Assembly (NCBI GenBank): GCA_036806345.1
Contig: DAIROT010000006.1
Location: forward strand, 1 to 64,000
Reading direction: 5' to 3'
Origin: QHCF01 sp003244275
Lineage (GTDB): Bacteria > Actinomycetota > Acidimicrobiia > Acidimicrobiales > QHCF01
DNA: 64,000 nucleotides
In this document: in pieces, positions 8,696 through 16,680 of the stretch
Layout: each line of letters starts with the position of its first letter
How positions within the stretch are numbered: the first letter of the stretch is position 1
Notes under the pieces: model-generated
The model's database searches: none
What the model saw: only the letters and a program-made list of their open reading frames with translations
Told to the model about the DNA's origin: nothing
Made by a program: the position numbers and the translations under genes

Positions 8696-9748
8696 CTAGG
8701 TGGCCGGCGGTCCTGGGGCTGAGGTGGTGGGCTGGCCCCCCGGGAGGGTGGTCGACGCGCTGGGCGGAGTCGTGGCGGGTGCCGCCGTGGGGGGTGGGGC
8801 CCCCAGGCAGGCCGAGACGGAGAGGGGCAGGGTGGTGACGCCGTCCGGCACCACCGCCAGGGACTGGACGCCGGGCGCCAGGCAGACCAGTTGCCAGGTG
8901 GCCTGACCGGCGCCATCGGTGGTCACTGGGTTGGCCGACGTCACCTGCCATTGGGCGGAAGCCATCAGGGTCACACTGGAGCCGGCCAGCGGCACCGCCC
9001 GCACCACCCCCGTTGTGTCCACCGATTGGCTGGTGATGTCCACCGCCAGGCCGGCCGGCTGGCCGACGAAGGGCAGGCCCAGCGACGAGGTGACGGCATA
9101 GCCGGAGTAGAGATTGACGTTGAGATCAACCTTCTGGGCCTGGCCGTCGGGAACGAAGAGGAGGTCGGGCTGGACCTGGGCCAGGTTGGGCGCCCGCCAG
9201 GCCCGGATGCGGTAGCGGCCACCCAGCACGTGGGGCAAGGTCCAGGCGCCGTTGGGCCCGGCGCTGACCTCGGTGGTGGCCTCGGCGGAGCCCACGAAGC
9301 GCTCGACCTCCACTGTCGCGCCCGGGATGGGTGCGTTGCCGCCCGACGCGTTGGCGGGCGGGTTGGGAGACCTGGCCCCAGAGCCGGTAGCCGGTGGAGC
9401 TGCCGGCCCAGGGGGTGCAGCCGCCACCGCCGGGCCGATGACGGTCCCCGACAGGGTCGCCGTTCCCGGTCCCAGGGCCACCTTGGGAGCACGTGTGGTA
9501 CCCGGAACCGACCGAAGGGTGACGGCCTGGCCGACCGGGATGGTCGTCGTGGTCAAAGGGGCCAGGGTGGTGGGCGGCGGCGGAAGGGCGGTCACAGTGC
9601 CACTGACGCACCCGGATGACACCAGGCACACCATCGCTATGCCCAGCCCAGCACCCAGCCGGCGGATCCCGGCACGGCGGACCCGGCCCCGGCGCCTCCC
9701 GCAGCCCGAGTGGCCGCCAATCCCGGTGCCGAGCAGCCCGCGGCTCAA
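8696..9748 (-). CDS. Putative lipoprotein with carboxypeptidase-regulatory-like domain
   Basis: This 350-residue protein is predicted to be exported and lipid-anchored: a basic N-region (RRRGRVRRAGIRR) leads into a short hydrophobic stretch and the lipobox LVSSGC near residue 47. Thr/Pro-rich linkers follow, then a domain with PIPGATVEVERFVG and GGRYRIRAWRAP that resembles carboxypeptidase-regulatory-like beta-sandwiches, and a second beta-rich part. The tail is Pro/Thr/Ser-rich. A TTG at 9748 overlaps the ygfZ stop as TTGA and gives enough N-region; the ATG at 9634 would leave too short a signal. Function is unknown. Confidence 0.7.
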   Translation of the reverse strand: MSRGLLGTGIGGHSGCGRRRGRVRRAGIRRLGAGLGIAMVCLVSSGCVSGTVTALPPPPTTLAPLTTTTIPVGQAVTLRSVPGTTRAPKVALGPGTATLSGTVIGPAVAAAPPGPAAPPATGSGARSPNPPANASGGNAPIPGATVEVERFVGSAEATTEVSAGPNGAWTLPHVLGGRYRIRAWRAPNLAQVQPDLLFVPDGQAQKVDLNVNLYSGYAVTSSLGLPFVGQPAGLAVDITSQSVDTTGVVRAVPLAGSSVTLMASAQWQVTSANPVTTDGAGQATWQLVCLAPGVQSLAVVPDGVTTLPLSVSACLGAPPPTAAPATTPPSASTTLPGGQPTTSAPGPPAT

Positions 9749-10749
9749 CCCCCACTCACCTGGAGCGGCAGAGCTTCCACCCGGGCGGGGGCCACCACAT
9801 CGCCCCATGACAGCGTGACCTCGGTCGGCGGGTCGACCTCCCGGCGCACGAAGGCCAGGGCGACAGATGCCCCCAACCCGGGCGACCAGGCCACGCTGGT
9901 GAGGGAACCCACCACCTTGCCGCCCGCCAATCGCAGCTCCGCCCCCACTGGTGGAATCAGGCCGGCGCCCACCACCACCCCCCGGAGGTGGCGAGGTACC
10001 CGGTTTCCCCTGGAATCGATGCGGGCCACCAGCTCCTGGCCGGTGAAGCAGCCCTTGGTGAAGCTCACCGTCTCTTCGACCAGATTGGTCTCGGCCGGGA
10101 TGGTCAGCTCGGTCAGCTCCGAGCCCATCCGGACCACACCGGCCTCCACCCGCACTGCCTCCCATGCCTGGTCGCCACACAGGCGCACCCCGGCTGGCAC
10201 CTCTGGCTCCTCGCCCAGGATGTCGAAGCCGGCCACCCCGGACCACCGGACCGGCAGCATCAACCAACCACGGGCCGCACCAGCCGAGGGGTCGACGATG
10301 GCCCCGCCCTCTTCCCGCCCACGATGGGGCTCAGCCGGCCCACCAGCAGCCGGCCCACCAGCAGTCGGCCCACCCACACCCGGCCCCCGCAGAGCCAGGC
10401 AGCGCCAGGCCAGTGGCGTCACCTCCGCCTTGACCCGCATCCGAAAGCGCACCAGGCGGGCCACCACCGCCTCTCCCCATCCACCATCGGTGTCCAGGAC
10501 CACCTCGTCATCGCCGGTACGGGTGACCCGCACCAGGGCGTCGATCTTGCCCTGGGGGGACAGGACGAGGGAGTCCGCCGTCGAGCCGAGGCCCAGGCCG
10601 GCCACGTCCTGGCTGAGCTGGCCCTGCAGGTACGAGATGGTGTCCGGCCCCGAGACCCGGACCACGTCCCGGGCCAACCAGTGGGCGCCCACACCCGTCC
10701 GCAGAGCGGTGTACTCAGAAATCACCTCGGCGCCACACTCGCCCGTCAC
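9745..10749 (-). CDS. ygfZ: YgfZ/GcvT-like folate-binding protein
   Basis: YgfZ proteins bind tetrahydrofolate and help repair or assemble certain Fe-S enzymes. The 334-residue sequence has the diagnostic KGCFTGQELVAR motif with its conserved cysteine near residue 235. An in-frame 15-bp repeat at 10336-10380 adds a Gly-Gly-Pro-rich loop (GGPTAGGPAAGGPAE). The GTG at 10749 overlaps the trpE stop by 4 nt (GTGA), so translation is probably coupled. Its place at the end of a his-trp operon is unusual. Confidence 0.9.
   Translation of the reverse strand: MTGECGAEVISEYTALRTGVGAHWLARDVVRVSGPDTISYLQGQLSQDVAGLGLGSTADSLVLSPQGKIDALVRVTRTGDDEVVLDTDGGWGEAVVARLVRFRMRVKAEVTPLAWRCLALRGPGVGGPTAGGPAAGGPAEPHRGREEGGAIVDPSAGAARGWLMLPVRWSGVAGFDILGEEPEVPAGVRLCGDQAWEAVRVEAGVVRMGSELTELTIPAETNLVEETVSFTKGCFTGQELVARIDSRGNRVPRHLRGVVVGAGLIPPVGAELRLAGGKVVGSLTSVAWSPGLGASVALAFVRREVDPPTEVTLSWGDVVAPARVEALPLQVSGG
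10336..10380. repeat. 15-bp tandem repeat, 3 copies, in ygfZ
   Basis: Three units, CGGCCCACCAGCAGC, CGGCCCACCAGCAGT and CGGCCCACCCACACC, lie head to tail and keep the reading frame. They encode a Gly-Gly-Pro-x-x repeat in a loop of YgfZ. Confidence 0.9.
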
Positions 10750-12296
10750 CGCTGCACCCCGCCAGCCCCAGCCAGGACGGCCCGAGCAGCAGTCATGCGC
10801 CTGGCCCCGGGTACGGCGGCCAGCAGGGCGGCAGCCTTTTGCCGGCACTCCTCGTCCTCGCTGGCCGGGTCGCTGTCGGCCACCAGGCCCGCCCCGGCCT
10901 GGACCGACGCCCGCCCATCGGGCCCCACCACCATGGTGCGGATGGCAATGGCGGTGTCCAGGTTCCCGGAAAAATCGAAATACCCCACCACCCCGGCATA
11001 CGGGCCCCTGCGGGTGGGCTCCAGAGAGTCGATGATCTCCATGGCCCTGACCTTGGGTGCGCCCGAGACCGTGCCGGCCGGCAGGGTGGCCCGCAATACA
11101 TCCACCGGAGTGCGCCCCGGGGCGAGGTGCCCCGAGACCTGAGAGGTCATGTGCATGACATGGCTGTAGCGCTCCAGGGTCATCAGCTCGTCCATCTTCT
11201 CGGTGCCAAAGGACACCACCCGACCCACATCGTTGCGGGCCAGGTCGACCAGCATGATGTGCTCGGCCACCTCCTTGGGATCCTCGGCCAGCTCAGCTCC
11301 CAGCCTACGGTCCTCCTCCTCGGTGTCCCCCCGGCGCCGGGTGCCGGCAATGGGGCGGGACACCACTACCTGGTCCCGCAGGGTCACCATGGGTTCGGGC
11401 GAGGAGCCCACCACCGTTACCGAGGGGTGGCGCAGGAAGTACATGTAGGGGCTGGGGTTGACCTGGCGCAGCACCCGGTACACGTCGAACGGGGCCGCCC
11501 CCAGGTCGAGGTCGAAACGCTGGGCCAGCACCACCTGGAACGCGTCCCCGGCCACGATGTGATCCTTGACCACGTCCACCGCCGCCCGGTATTCCAAGCT
11601 GGACATGTTGCGGGATACCGACGGCAGATCCTCCCCCGCGCGGGGTGGCTCGGCCAGGGGCTCCGCCCGGCCCGGCCGAGCCAGGTCCGAGGCCATCTCG
11701 TCCAGGCGGTCCATGGCCTCGGACCACGCCTGGTCGAGCTCATCGGGGCCCCAGCCAGGCTCGATCACCACGTTGTCGACCAGGTACACGCGCTGGCGCC
11801 AATGGTCGAAGGCCGCCAGCTGCCCGATCACCGACAGCACCGCGTCAGGATGGCCCTGGTCGTCGGAGGGGGCCGGGGGGAGACGCTCGACCTCACGAAC
11901 CACGTCGTAGCCGAGGTACCCCACCACCCCGCCGTGAAGCGGCGGCAACTGGGCCATGACGGGTGATCGGTAGGCGGCCAGGATGGCTTCCAGGGCGCCC
12001 AGCACGCCGCGGTCGAGCGGCACCGCGCCCCGCAGACGGCCCTCCACCGACAGGTCGGCGCCCCGGGCCACGATGGTGGCCGACGGGCGGCGCCCCACGA
12101 ACGAGTAGCGCCCCCAGCGCTCGCCCCCCTCCACCGACTCGAGCAGGAAACCCGGATCCTCGCCGACCACTCGAAGGAAGGCGGCCACCGGAGTGAGGGT
12201 GTCGGCCGAGAGCTCCCGCCATACCGGCACCACCGTGTGCTGGGTGGCCAGCGCCCGAAAAGCCGAGCTGGTGGCTGCCACCCCGCTACTCGCCAC
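10746..12296 (-). CDS. trpE: Anthranilate synthase component I
   Basis: TrpE makes anthranilate from chorismate using ammonia from a TrpG glutaminase, which is not in this window. The 516 residues show VPVWRELSADTLTPV near the N-terminus, SRPIAGTRRRG, LPAGTVSGAPK and YAGVVGYFDFSGNLDTAI, typical of TrpE rather than PabB. The GTG at 12296 is preferred because AAGGAG lies just upstream and overlap with hisI is small; GTG at 12338 would add 14 residues derived from an 18-bp repeat. The gene is embedded in the his operon, away from trpC-F-B-A. Confidence 0.93.
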   Translation of the reverse strand: MASSGVAATSSAFRALATQHTVVPVWRELSADTLTPVAAFLRVVGEDPGFLLESVEGGERWGRYSFVGRRPSATIVARGADLSVEGRLRGAVPLDRGVLGALEAILAAYRSPVMAQLPPLHGGVVGYLGYDVVREVERLPPAPSDDQGHPDAVLSVIGQLAAFDHWRQRVYLVDNVVIEPGWGPDELDQAWSEAMDRLDEMASDLARPGRAEPLAEPPRAGEDLPSVSRNMSSLEYRAAVDVVKDHIVAGDAFQVVLAQRFDLDLGAAPFDVYRVLRQVNPSPYMYFLRHPSVTVVGSSPEPMVTLRDQVVVSRPIAGTRRRGDTEEEDRRLGAELAEDPKEVAEHIMLVDLARNDVGRVVSFGTEKMDELMTLERYSHVMHMTSQVSGHLAPGRTPVDVLRATLPAGTVSGAPKVRAMEIIDSLEPTRRGPYAGVVGYFDFSGNLDTAIAIRTMVVGPDGRASVQAGAGLVADSDPASEDEECRQKAAALLAAVPGARRMTAARAVLAGAGGVQR

Positions 12297-12747
12297 CGTG
12301 CTCCTTGACAGCACCGTGCTCCTCTGCAGCACCGTCACCGAAGGCTCGGTAGAAGCAGCTGAACTGCCCGGTGTGGCAGGCCCCCTCCCCCTCCTGGTCG
12401 ACCACCACCAGCACGGTGTCTCCGTCGCAGTCGTAAGAGGCGCCCCGCACCCACTGGCGGTTGCCTGAGGTCTCGCCCTTGCACCAGTACTCCCGACGGC
12501 TGCGGCTCCAGAACCAGCTCCGCCCGCTGGTCAGCGTACGCCGCAGGGCGGTCTCGTCCATCCATCCCAGCATGAGAACCTCGCCGCTGGCCCGATCCTG
12601 GATGATGGCGGGCACCAACCCGTCGTCGTTGAAGGTAATTCTCGAAATATCGCTCTCTCGTACCTCGAGCCTCCTGCCCACCAACGGGGCTCGCGCCGCG
12701 GCCGGCGCCGTCGCGGGTCCTTCGGGGGTTGTCGCGGGAGAGATCAC
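12286..12747 (-). CDS. hisI: Phosphoribosyl-AMP cyclohydrolase
   Basis: HisI opens the purine ring of PR-AMP, step three of histidine synthesis. The 153 residues have LMLGWMDETALRRTL, SRSRREYWCKGETSG with a metal-binding cysteine, the DCDGDT aspartates and GACHTGQFSCF. There is no fused HisE domain. The start is GTG at 12747, 27 nt after hisF. The C-terminal EEHGAVKEHGGE is encoded by a tandem repeat shared with the trpE start region. Confidence 0.95.
   Translation of the reverse strand: MISPATTPEGPATAPAAARAPLVGRRLEVRESDISRITFNDDGLVPAIIQDRASGEVLMLGWMDETALRRTLTSGRSWFWSRSRREYWCKGETSGNRQWVRGASYDCDGDTVLVVVDQEGEGACHTGQFSCFYRAFGDGAAEEHGAVKEHGGE
12294..12339. repeat. 18-bp tandem repeat at the hisI/trpE junction
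   Basis: Two full 18-bp units (12294-12311 and 12312-12329) and a partial third overlap the hisI end and the candidate trpE starts. Read on the minus strand, the first unit contains AAGGAG, four bases and then GTG, so one copy carries a ribosome-binding site with a start codon. Confidence 0.8.
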
Positions 12748-12774
12748 GGACGCACGGTACTGCCTGGAGCAGGC

Positions 12775-13593
12775 CTACTGGACCGGTGGCCGGACGATCA
12801 CCCCGTGAGCCGTCAGGTACGCCTTGGCCTCGGCCACCGAGTGCTGGCCGTAGTGGAAGATCGACGCCGCCAGCACGGCGTCGGCGCCCCCCAGAGTGGC
12901 CGCCTCGACCAGATGATCGAGGGTTCCCACCCCCCCGCTGGCCACCACCGGGACGTCGCAGGCGTCGACCACCGCCCGGGTCAGCTGTAGGTCGTAGCCG
13001 GACCGGGTCCCGTCGCGGTCCATGGAGGTGAGGAGCACCTCGCCGGCGCCCAGGCGCTCGCACTGCTCGACCCAGGCCCGTACGTCCAGGCCAGTAGCGG
13101 TGCGCCCCCCGTGGGTGTAAACCTCGAAGCTCGGGGAGCCGTGGCGGGCAGCTGTGTCTCCGGGCGCCCTGCGGGCAGCTGTGTCTTCGGGCGCCCTGCG
13201 GGCGTCTATGGCCACGACCACGCATTGGGCGCCGAACTCAGCCGCCAACTCACCCACCAGGACCGGGCGGGCCACCGCCGCGGTGTTGACTCCCACCTTG
13301 TCGGCCCCGGCCCGCAGCAGGCGCCGGGCGTCGTCGACGCTGCGCACTCCGCCCCCGACAGTGAGGGGAATGAACACCTCCTCGGCCGCCCGCGTGACCA
13401 CCTCGACCATGGTGGCCCGTCCGTCCGAAGAGGCGGTGATGTCCAGGAACACCACCTCGTCGGCCCCCTCCTGGTCGTACCGAGCCGCCATCTCGGCCGG
13501 ATCACCGGCATCTCGCAGTCCCTCGAAGTTGACGCCCTTGACCACCCGGCCGGCGTCCACATCAAGGCAGGGAATCACCCGGACGCTGCGCAC
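12775..13593 (-). CDS. hisF: Imidazole glycerol phosphate synthase, cyclase subunit
   Basis: HisF uses ammonia from HisH to form imidazole glycerol phosphate and AICAR. The 272-residue barrel has VRVIPCLDVDAGRVVKG with the catalytic aspartate, LTVGGGVRS, LLTSMDRDGTRSGYDL with the second catalytic aspartate and VVASGGVGT. The GTG at 13593 is chosen because it gives the usual VRSVRVIPC start and overlaps hisA by 19 nt. A 27-bp in-frame duplication adds a repeated RRAPEDTAA-type segment after VVVAIDA. Confidence 0.95.
   Translation of the reverse strand: MRSVRVIPCLDVDAGRVVKGVNFEGLRDAGDPAEMAARYDQEGADEVVFLDITASSDGRATMVEVVTRAAEEVFIPLTVGGGVRSVDDARRLLRAGADKVGVNTAAVARPVLVGELAAEFGAQCVVVAIDARRAPEDTAARRAPGDTAARHGSPSFEVYTHGGRTATGLDVRAWVEQCERLGAGEVLLTSMDRDGTRSGYDLQLTRAVVDACDVPVVASGGVGTLDHLVEAATLGGADAVLAASIFHYGQHSVAEAKAYLTAHGVIVRPPVQ
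13147..13200. repeat. 27-bp tandem duplication inside hisF
   Basis: Two near-identical 27-bp units encode RRAPEDTAA and RRAPGDTAA in frame on the minus strand. The insertion lies in a loop after the central AIDA strand of the barrel. Confidence 0.85.
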
Positions 13594-14309
13594 GCCGCCA
13601 GAGCCTCCGCCATGTCGATACGCCCGTCGTGGATGGCCTTGCCCACGATGGCCCCCGCCAGTCGGTGACCATCCGCCTCCAACTCGGTCAGGGCCACCAG
13701 GTCGGCCACGCATCCCACTCCCCCGGAGGCAATCACCGGCATGGCGGTGGCGGCCAGGACCGACGTCAATCCGTCGAGGTCGGGACCGCCCAGGGTCCCG
13801 TCCCTGGCGATGTCGGTGACCACCACCGCCGCCACCCCGGCTGCCTCCGCTCTGCCCAGGGCCTCGGCCAGGGGCTGCCCCGAGCCCTCCAGCCAACCCC
13901 GCACCGCCACCTGGCCGTGGCGATGGTCAAGACCGACCGCCACCCGGCCAGGATGGCGACGGGCCAGGGCGGCCACCAGCTCCGGTTGCTCCACCGCTGC
14001 GGTTCCCAACACCACCCGGGCCACCCCGGCCCCCAGGAGGACCTCGGCGGTGGCCTCGTCTCGCACTCCCCCGCCCACCTGGACTTGGACGGGGACGATG
14101 GTGGAAATGGCGGTAGCGATGGCGCGGTTGGTGGGCTCTCCTGTCCGGGCCGCGTCCAGATCGACCAGGTGCAGCCAGTGGGCGCCCGCCGCCGCCATCT
14201 CCATAGCGGTGGTCAGCGGGTCTCCATAGACCGTCTCCTGGGAGTAGTCGCCCCTGACCAGGCGCACGCTGCAACCGCCGCGGATGTCGATGGCCGGGTA
14301 GAGGTCCAT
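13575..14309 (-). CDS. hisA: ProFAR isomerase
   Basis: HisA isomerises ProFAR to PRFAR in histidine synthesis. The 244-residue barrel begins MDLYPAIDIRGGCSVRL with the catalytic aspartate, and has HLVDLDAARTGEP, VQVGGGVRDE, VVVTDIARDGT and VIASGGVG. The ATG at 14309 shares one base with the hisH stop (TAATG). Because trpF is also present, it is probably a specialised HisA and not PriA. Confidence 0.95.
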   Translation of the reverse strand: MDLYPAIDIRGGCSVRLVRGDYSQETVYGDPLTTAMEMAAAGAHWLHLVDLDAARTGEPTNRAIATAISTIVPVQVQVGGGVRDEATAEVLLGAGVARVVLGTAAVEQPELVAALARRHPGRVAVGLDHRHGQVAVRGWLEGSGQPLAEALGRAEAAGVAAVVVTDIARDGTLGGPDLDGLTSVLAATAMPVIASGGVGCVADLVALTELEADGHRLAGAIVGKAIHDGRIDMAEALAACAASG

Positions 14310-14938
14310 TATGGGGCTTGGCAGGTCCGCACAAAATTGGCGAGCACGGCCAGGCCCACCGGCCCCGACTTCTCGGGGTGGAACTGGGTGGCCCACAGCC
14401 GGTCCCGTTCCAGGGCGGCCACCATCGGGCCACCGTAGTCGCAGGTGGCCACGATATCCCCTGATGCTCTGGTATCGGCCGACATCTCCACTGCGTAAGA
14501 GTGCACGAAGTAGACCCAGGGCTCGGGCCCCAACCCGGCCAGCAACCCCCGGCCGACCACCGGCGTGGGCTGTAGTGGGTTCCACTGCATCTGGGGCCGC
14601 TTGACTCCCGCCGGTAAGGCCCTCACCGTGCCGGGCAGGACACCCAGGCCGGGTATGCCGGGGGCCTCCTCCGACTTCTCGTAGAGCACCTGCAGGCCCA
14701 CGCAGATGCCGATGAACGGCAGGCCGGCGTCGATGGCCTCGAGGGCCACCTGGTCCAGGCCCGACGCCCGCAGGGCGGCCACGCAGGGCCCGAAGGCCCC
14801 GACCCCGGGCAGAACCACCCCATCGGCTCCCATCGCGGCCGCCGGATCGGTAACCAGCACGGCATCGCCTCCCACCCGCTGAAGCGCTTTCTGGGCCGAC
14901 CGGAGGTTGCCGATCCCGTAGTCGAGTACCGCTATCAC
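14309..14938 (-). CDS. hisH: Imidazole glycerol phosphate synthase, glutaminase subunit
   Basis: HisH supplies ammonia to HisF. The 209-residue class I amidotransferase has VLDYGIGNLRSA, VLPGVGAFGPC, the nucleophile cysteine in FIGICVGLQVLYE and the His-Glu pair in ATQFHPEKSG. It overlaps hisB by 4 nt and hisA by 1 nt, so coupled translation with its partner chain is likely. Confidence 0.96.
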   Translation of the reverse strand: MIAVLDYGIGNLRSAQKALQRVGGDAVLVTDPAAAMGADGVVLPGVGAFGPCVAALRASGLDQVALEAIDAGLPFIGICVGLQVLYEKSEEAPGIPGLGVLPGTVRALPAGVKRPQMQWNPLQPTPVVGRGLLAGLGPEPWVYFVHSYAVEMSADTRASGDIVATCDYGGPMVAALERDRLWATQFHPEKSGPVGLAVLANFVRTCQAP

Positions 14939-15564
14939 AGGGCGCCCTTGGTCGACGGCACCCCTCCACCCTCGACTCGAACCGCGTCCCGCAGAGCCCG
15001 AGCCACCGCCTTGAACGACGCCTCCAGGATGTGATGGGTGTTGCGACCGCTGCGCTGGCGGACGTGGAGGGTGATGCCAGCGGCGGTGGCGAACGCCCGC
15101 CAGAACTCCTCGGCCAGTTGGGGTTCGAAGCCGGGCTGGCCCAGCGGCACGACGTCGGCCGCCAGCTCCACCTGGTAGGCGAGATAGGCGCGGCCCGACA
15201 AATCCAGGGCCACCTCGACCAGTGCCTCGTCGAGGGGCAGGGCAATGGAGGCGAAACGCCTCACCCCCGCCTTGTCCCCGAGCGCCTCGGCCAGAGCCTC
15301 CCCCAGGGTGATGCCGGTGTCCTCCACCGTGTGGTGAGCATCCACCTCCAGGTCACCGGTGGCCGACAGCTCGAGGTCGAAGCCGCCATGGCGTCCCAGC
15401 TGGGCCAGCATGTGGTCGAAGAACGGCAGGCCGGTGGCCACCTGCGAGGTACCCGTGCCGTCCAGGGCCAGGCTCACCTCGATGGCCGTCTCCCTGGTCT
15501 GGCGCCGGCGCACCGATCGCCGGGAAGCGGTGGGGGTGGTCCCCGGGGCCATGGGCGCAGTCAT
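14935..15564 (-). CDS. hisB: Imidazoleglycerol-phosphate dehydratase
   Basis: HisB removes water from imidazole glycerol phosphate. The 209 residues carry the metal-binding motifs LPFFDHMLAQ, DAHHTVEDTG and NTHHILEASFKA; no phosphatase domain is fused. The ATG at 15564 lies inside the first copy of a 17-bp repeat, and 30 nt now separate it from the hisC stop. Confidence 0.96.
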   Translation of the reverse strand: MTAPMAPGTTPTASRRSVRRRQTRETAIEVSLALDGTGTSQVATGLPFFDHMLAQLGRHGGFDLELSATGDLEVDAHHTVEDTGITLGEALAEALGDKAGVRRFASIALPLDEALVEVALDLSGRAYLAYQVELAADVVPLGQPGFEPQLAEEFWRAFATAAGITLHVRQRSGRNTHHILEASFKAVARALRDAVRVEGGGVPSTKGAL

Positions 15565-15611
15565 TCCAGCACCTCGGTCATTCCAGTACCTCGGTCATTC
15601 CAGTACCTCGG
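15561..15611. repeat. 17-bp tandem repeat, 3 copies, at the hisC/hisB junction
   Basis: Units at 15561-15577, 15578-15594 and 15595-15611 read TCATTCCAGYACCTCGG. On the minus strand each ends GGAATGA, which holds both a stop (TGA) and a start (ATG). HisC stops in the first transcribed copy and hisB starts in the last, so an ancestral ATGA overlap seems to have been pulled apart by the duplication. Confidence 0.95.
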
Positions 15612-16680
15612 TCAGGGCGGCCAGGAAGGCGGTGTTCTCGCCTGGAGTACCCACCGTCACCCGCAGGCAGCCCTCCAGGCGGGGCCAGGAGCTGCAGTCC
15701 CGGACCAGCACCGACCGCTCCACCAGCTCGCTCCACACCTCCGAGCCCTTGCGGCGACGGGGTCGAAACAAGATGAAGTTGGCCTCCGACGGCCAGGCGT
15801 CCGCCTCCATCTGGCCCAGGGCCGAGTACAGCCTGCCCCGCTCCTCGACCAGCAGCGCGACCCTGGCCTCCATCTCCGCCTGATAGTCCAGGGCCAGGCG
15901 CCCGGCCACCTGCTTGACCGCATCGAGATGGTATGGCAGGGCCACCTGCTCGAGAGCGCTCACCACCCGCGCCGGGCCGACCAGGTAACCCAATCGGGCG
16001 CCAGCCATGGACCAGGTCTTGGAGAAGGTGCGAACGACGACCAGCCGGTCGCTGCCCGGCCGGTTGTGCCCACCCCTCACGCCGGGGACGATCAGGCAAA
16101 GCGCTGACCACCGGGAGAACTGGCCGTAGGCCTCGTCCACCACCACCAGCCCGGGTGCCAGGTCCAGCACCGCCTCGGTGACCTCGGAGGGATCGGCCCG
16201 GCCGGTGGGGTTGTTGGGTGAGCACAGGAAGGTGAGCGCCGGATCGGCCTCGGACACCACCCGAGCCACCTCGGACAGGTCGATGGCGAAGTCCTGGTCC
16301 CGCTCACCGGTGGCCACGGCCGTACCCGTGATCCTGGCGATGTGGGAGTGCAGGGCATAGGTGGGCTCGAAGACCGCGGCGGTACGACCCTGGCCGCCAA
16401 AGGCCAACAGCAGGCTCTGGAGCACCTCGTTCGACCCGTTGGCGGCGAAGATCTGCTCCGGGCCGACACCATGGACGCGACCCAGCGCGGTCCGCAGCTC
16501 CCAGGCCCGCCGATCGGGATAGCGGTGGAAGTCGACCTGGCCGAGCTCTCTTCGAAGCGCCTCCAACCACTCCGCCGGCGGGGGCAGGGGTGACTCGTTG
16601 ACATTGAGCCGCACGGCTACGTCGACCCGGGGCGAGTGGTAGCCGGCCATCAGGGCCAGGTCCGCCCGGGGTCCGATCAC
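15595..16680 (-). CDS. hisC: Histidinol-phosphate aminotransferase
   Basis: HisC transaminates imidazole acetol phosphate with glutamate on PLP. The 361-residue class I/II aminotransferase has RLNVNESPLPPP, ANGSNEVLQ, FLCSPNNPTG, VVDEAYGQF and the PLP lysine in RTFSKTWSMAGARLGY. The start is GTG at 16680, overlapping the hisD stop as GTGA. Its last codons lie in the 17-bp repeat. Confidence 0.95.
   Translation of the reverse strand: MIGPRADLALMAGYHSPRVDVAVRLNVNESPLPPPAEWLEALRRELGQVDFHRYPDRRAWELRTALGRVHGVGPEQIFAANGSNEVLQSLLLAFGGQGRTAAVFEPTYALHSHIARITGTAVATGERDQDFAIDLSEVARVVSEADPALTFLCSPNNPTGRADPSEVTEAVLDLAPGLVVVDEAYGQFSRWSALCLIVPGVRGGHNRPGSDRLVVVRTFSKTWSMAGARLGYLVGPARVVSALEQVALPYHLDAVKQVAGRLALDYQAEMEARVALLVEERGRLYSALGQMEADAWPSEANFILFRPRRRKGSEVWSELVERSVLVRDCSSWPRLEGCLRVTVGTPGENTAFLAALTEVLE

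Noticed and set aside
13575..14309. PriA bifunctional isomerase
   Set aside because: A full trpF gene is present at 4933-5589, so a specialised HisA is more likely.
15561..15611. CRISPR-like repeat array at hisC/hisB
   Set aside because: The units are directly adjacent with no spacers and lie in coding sequence.
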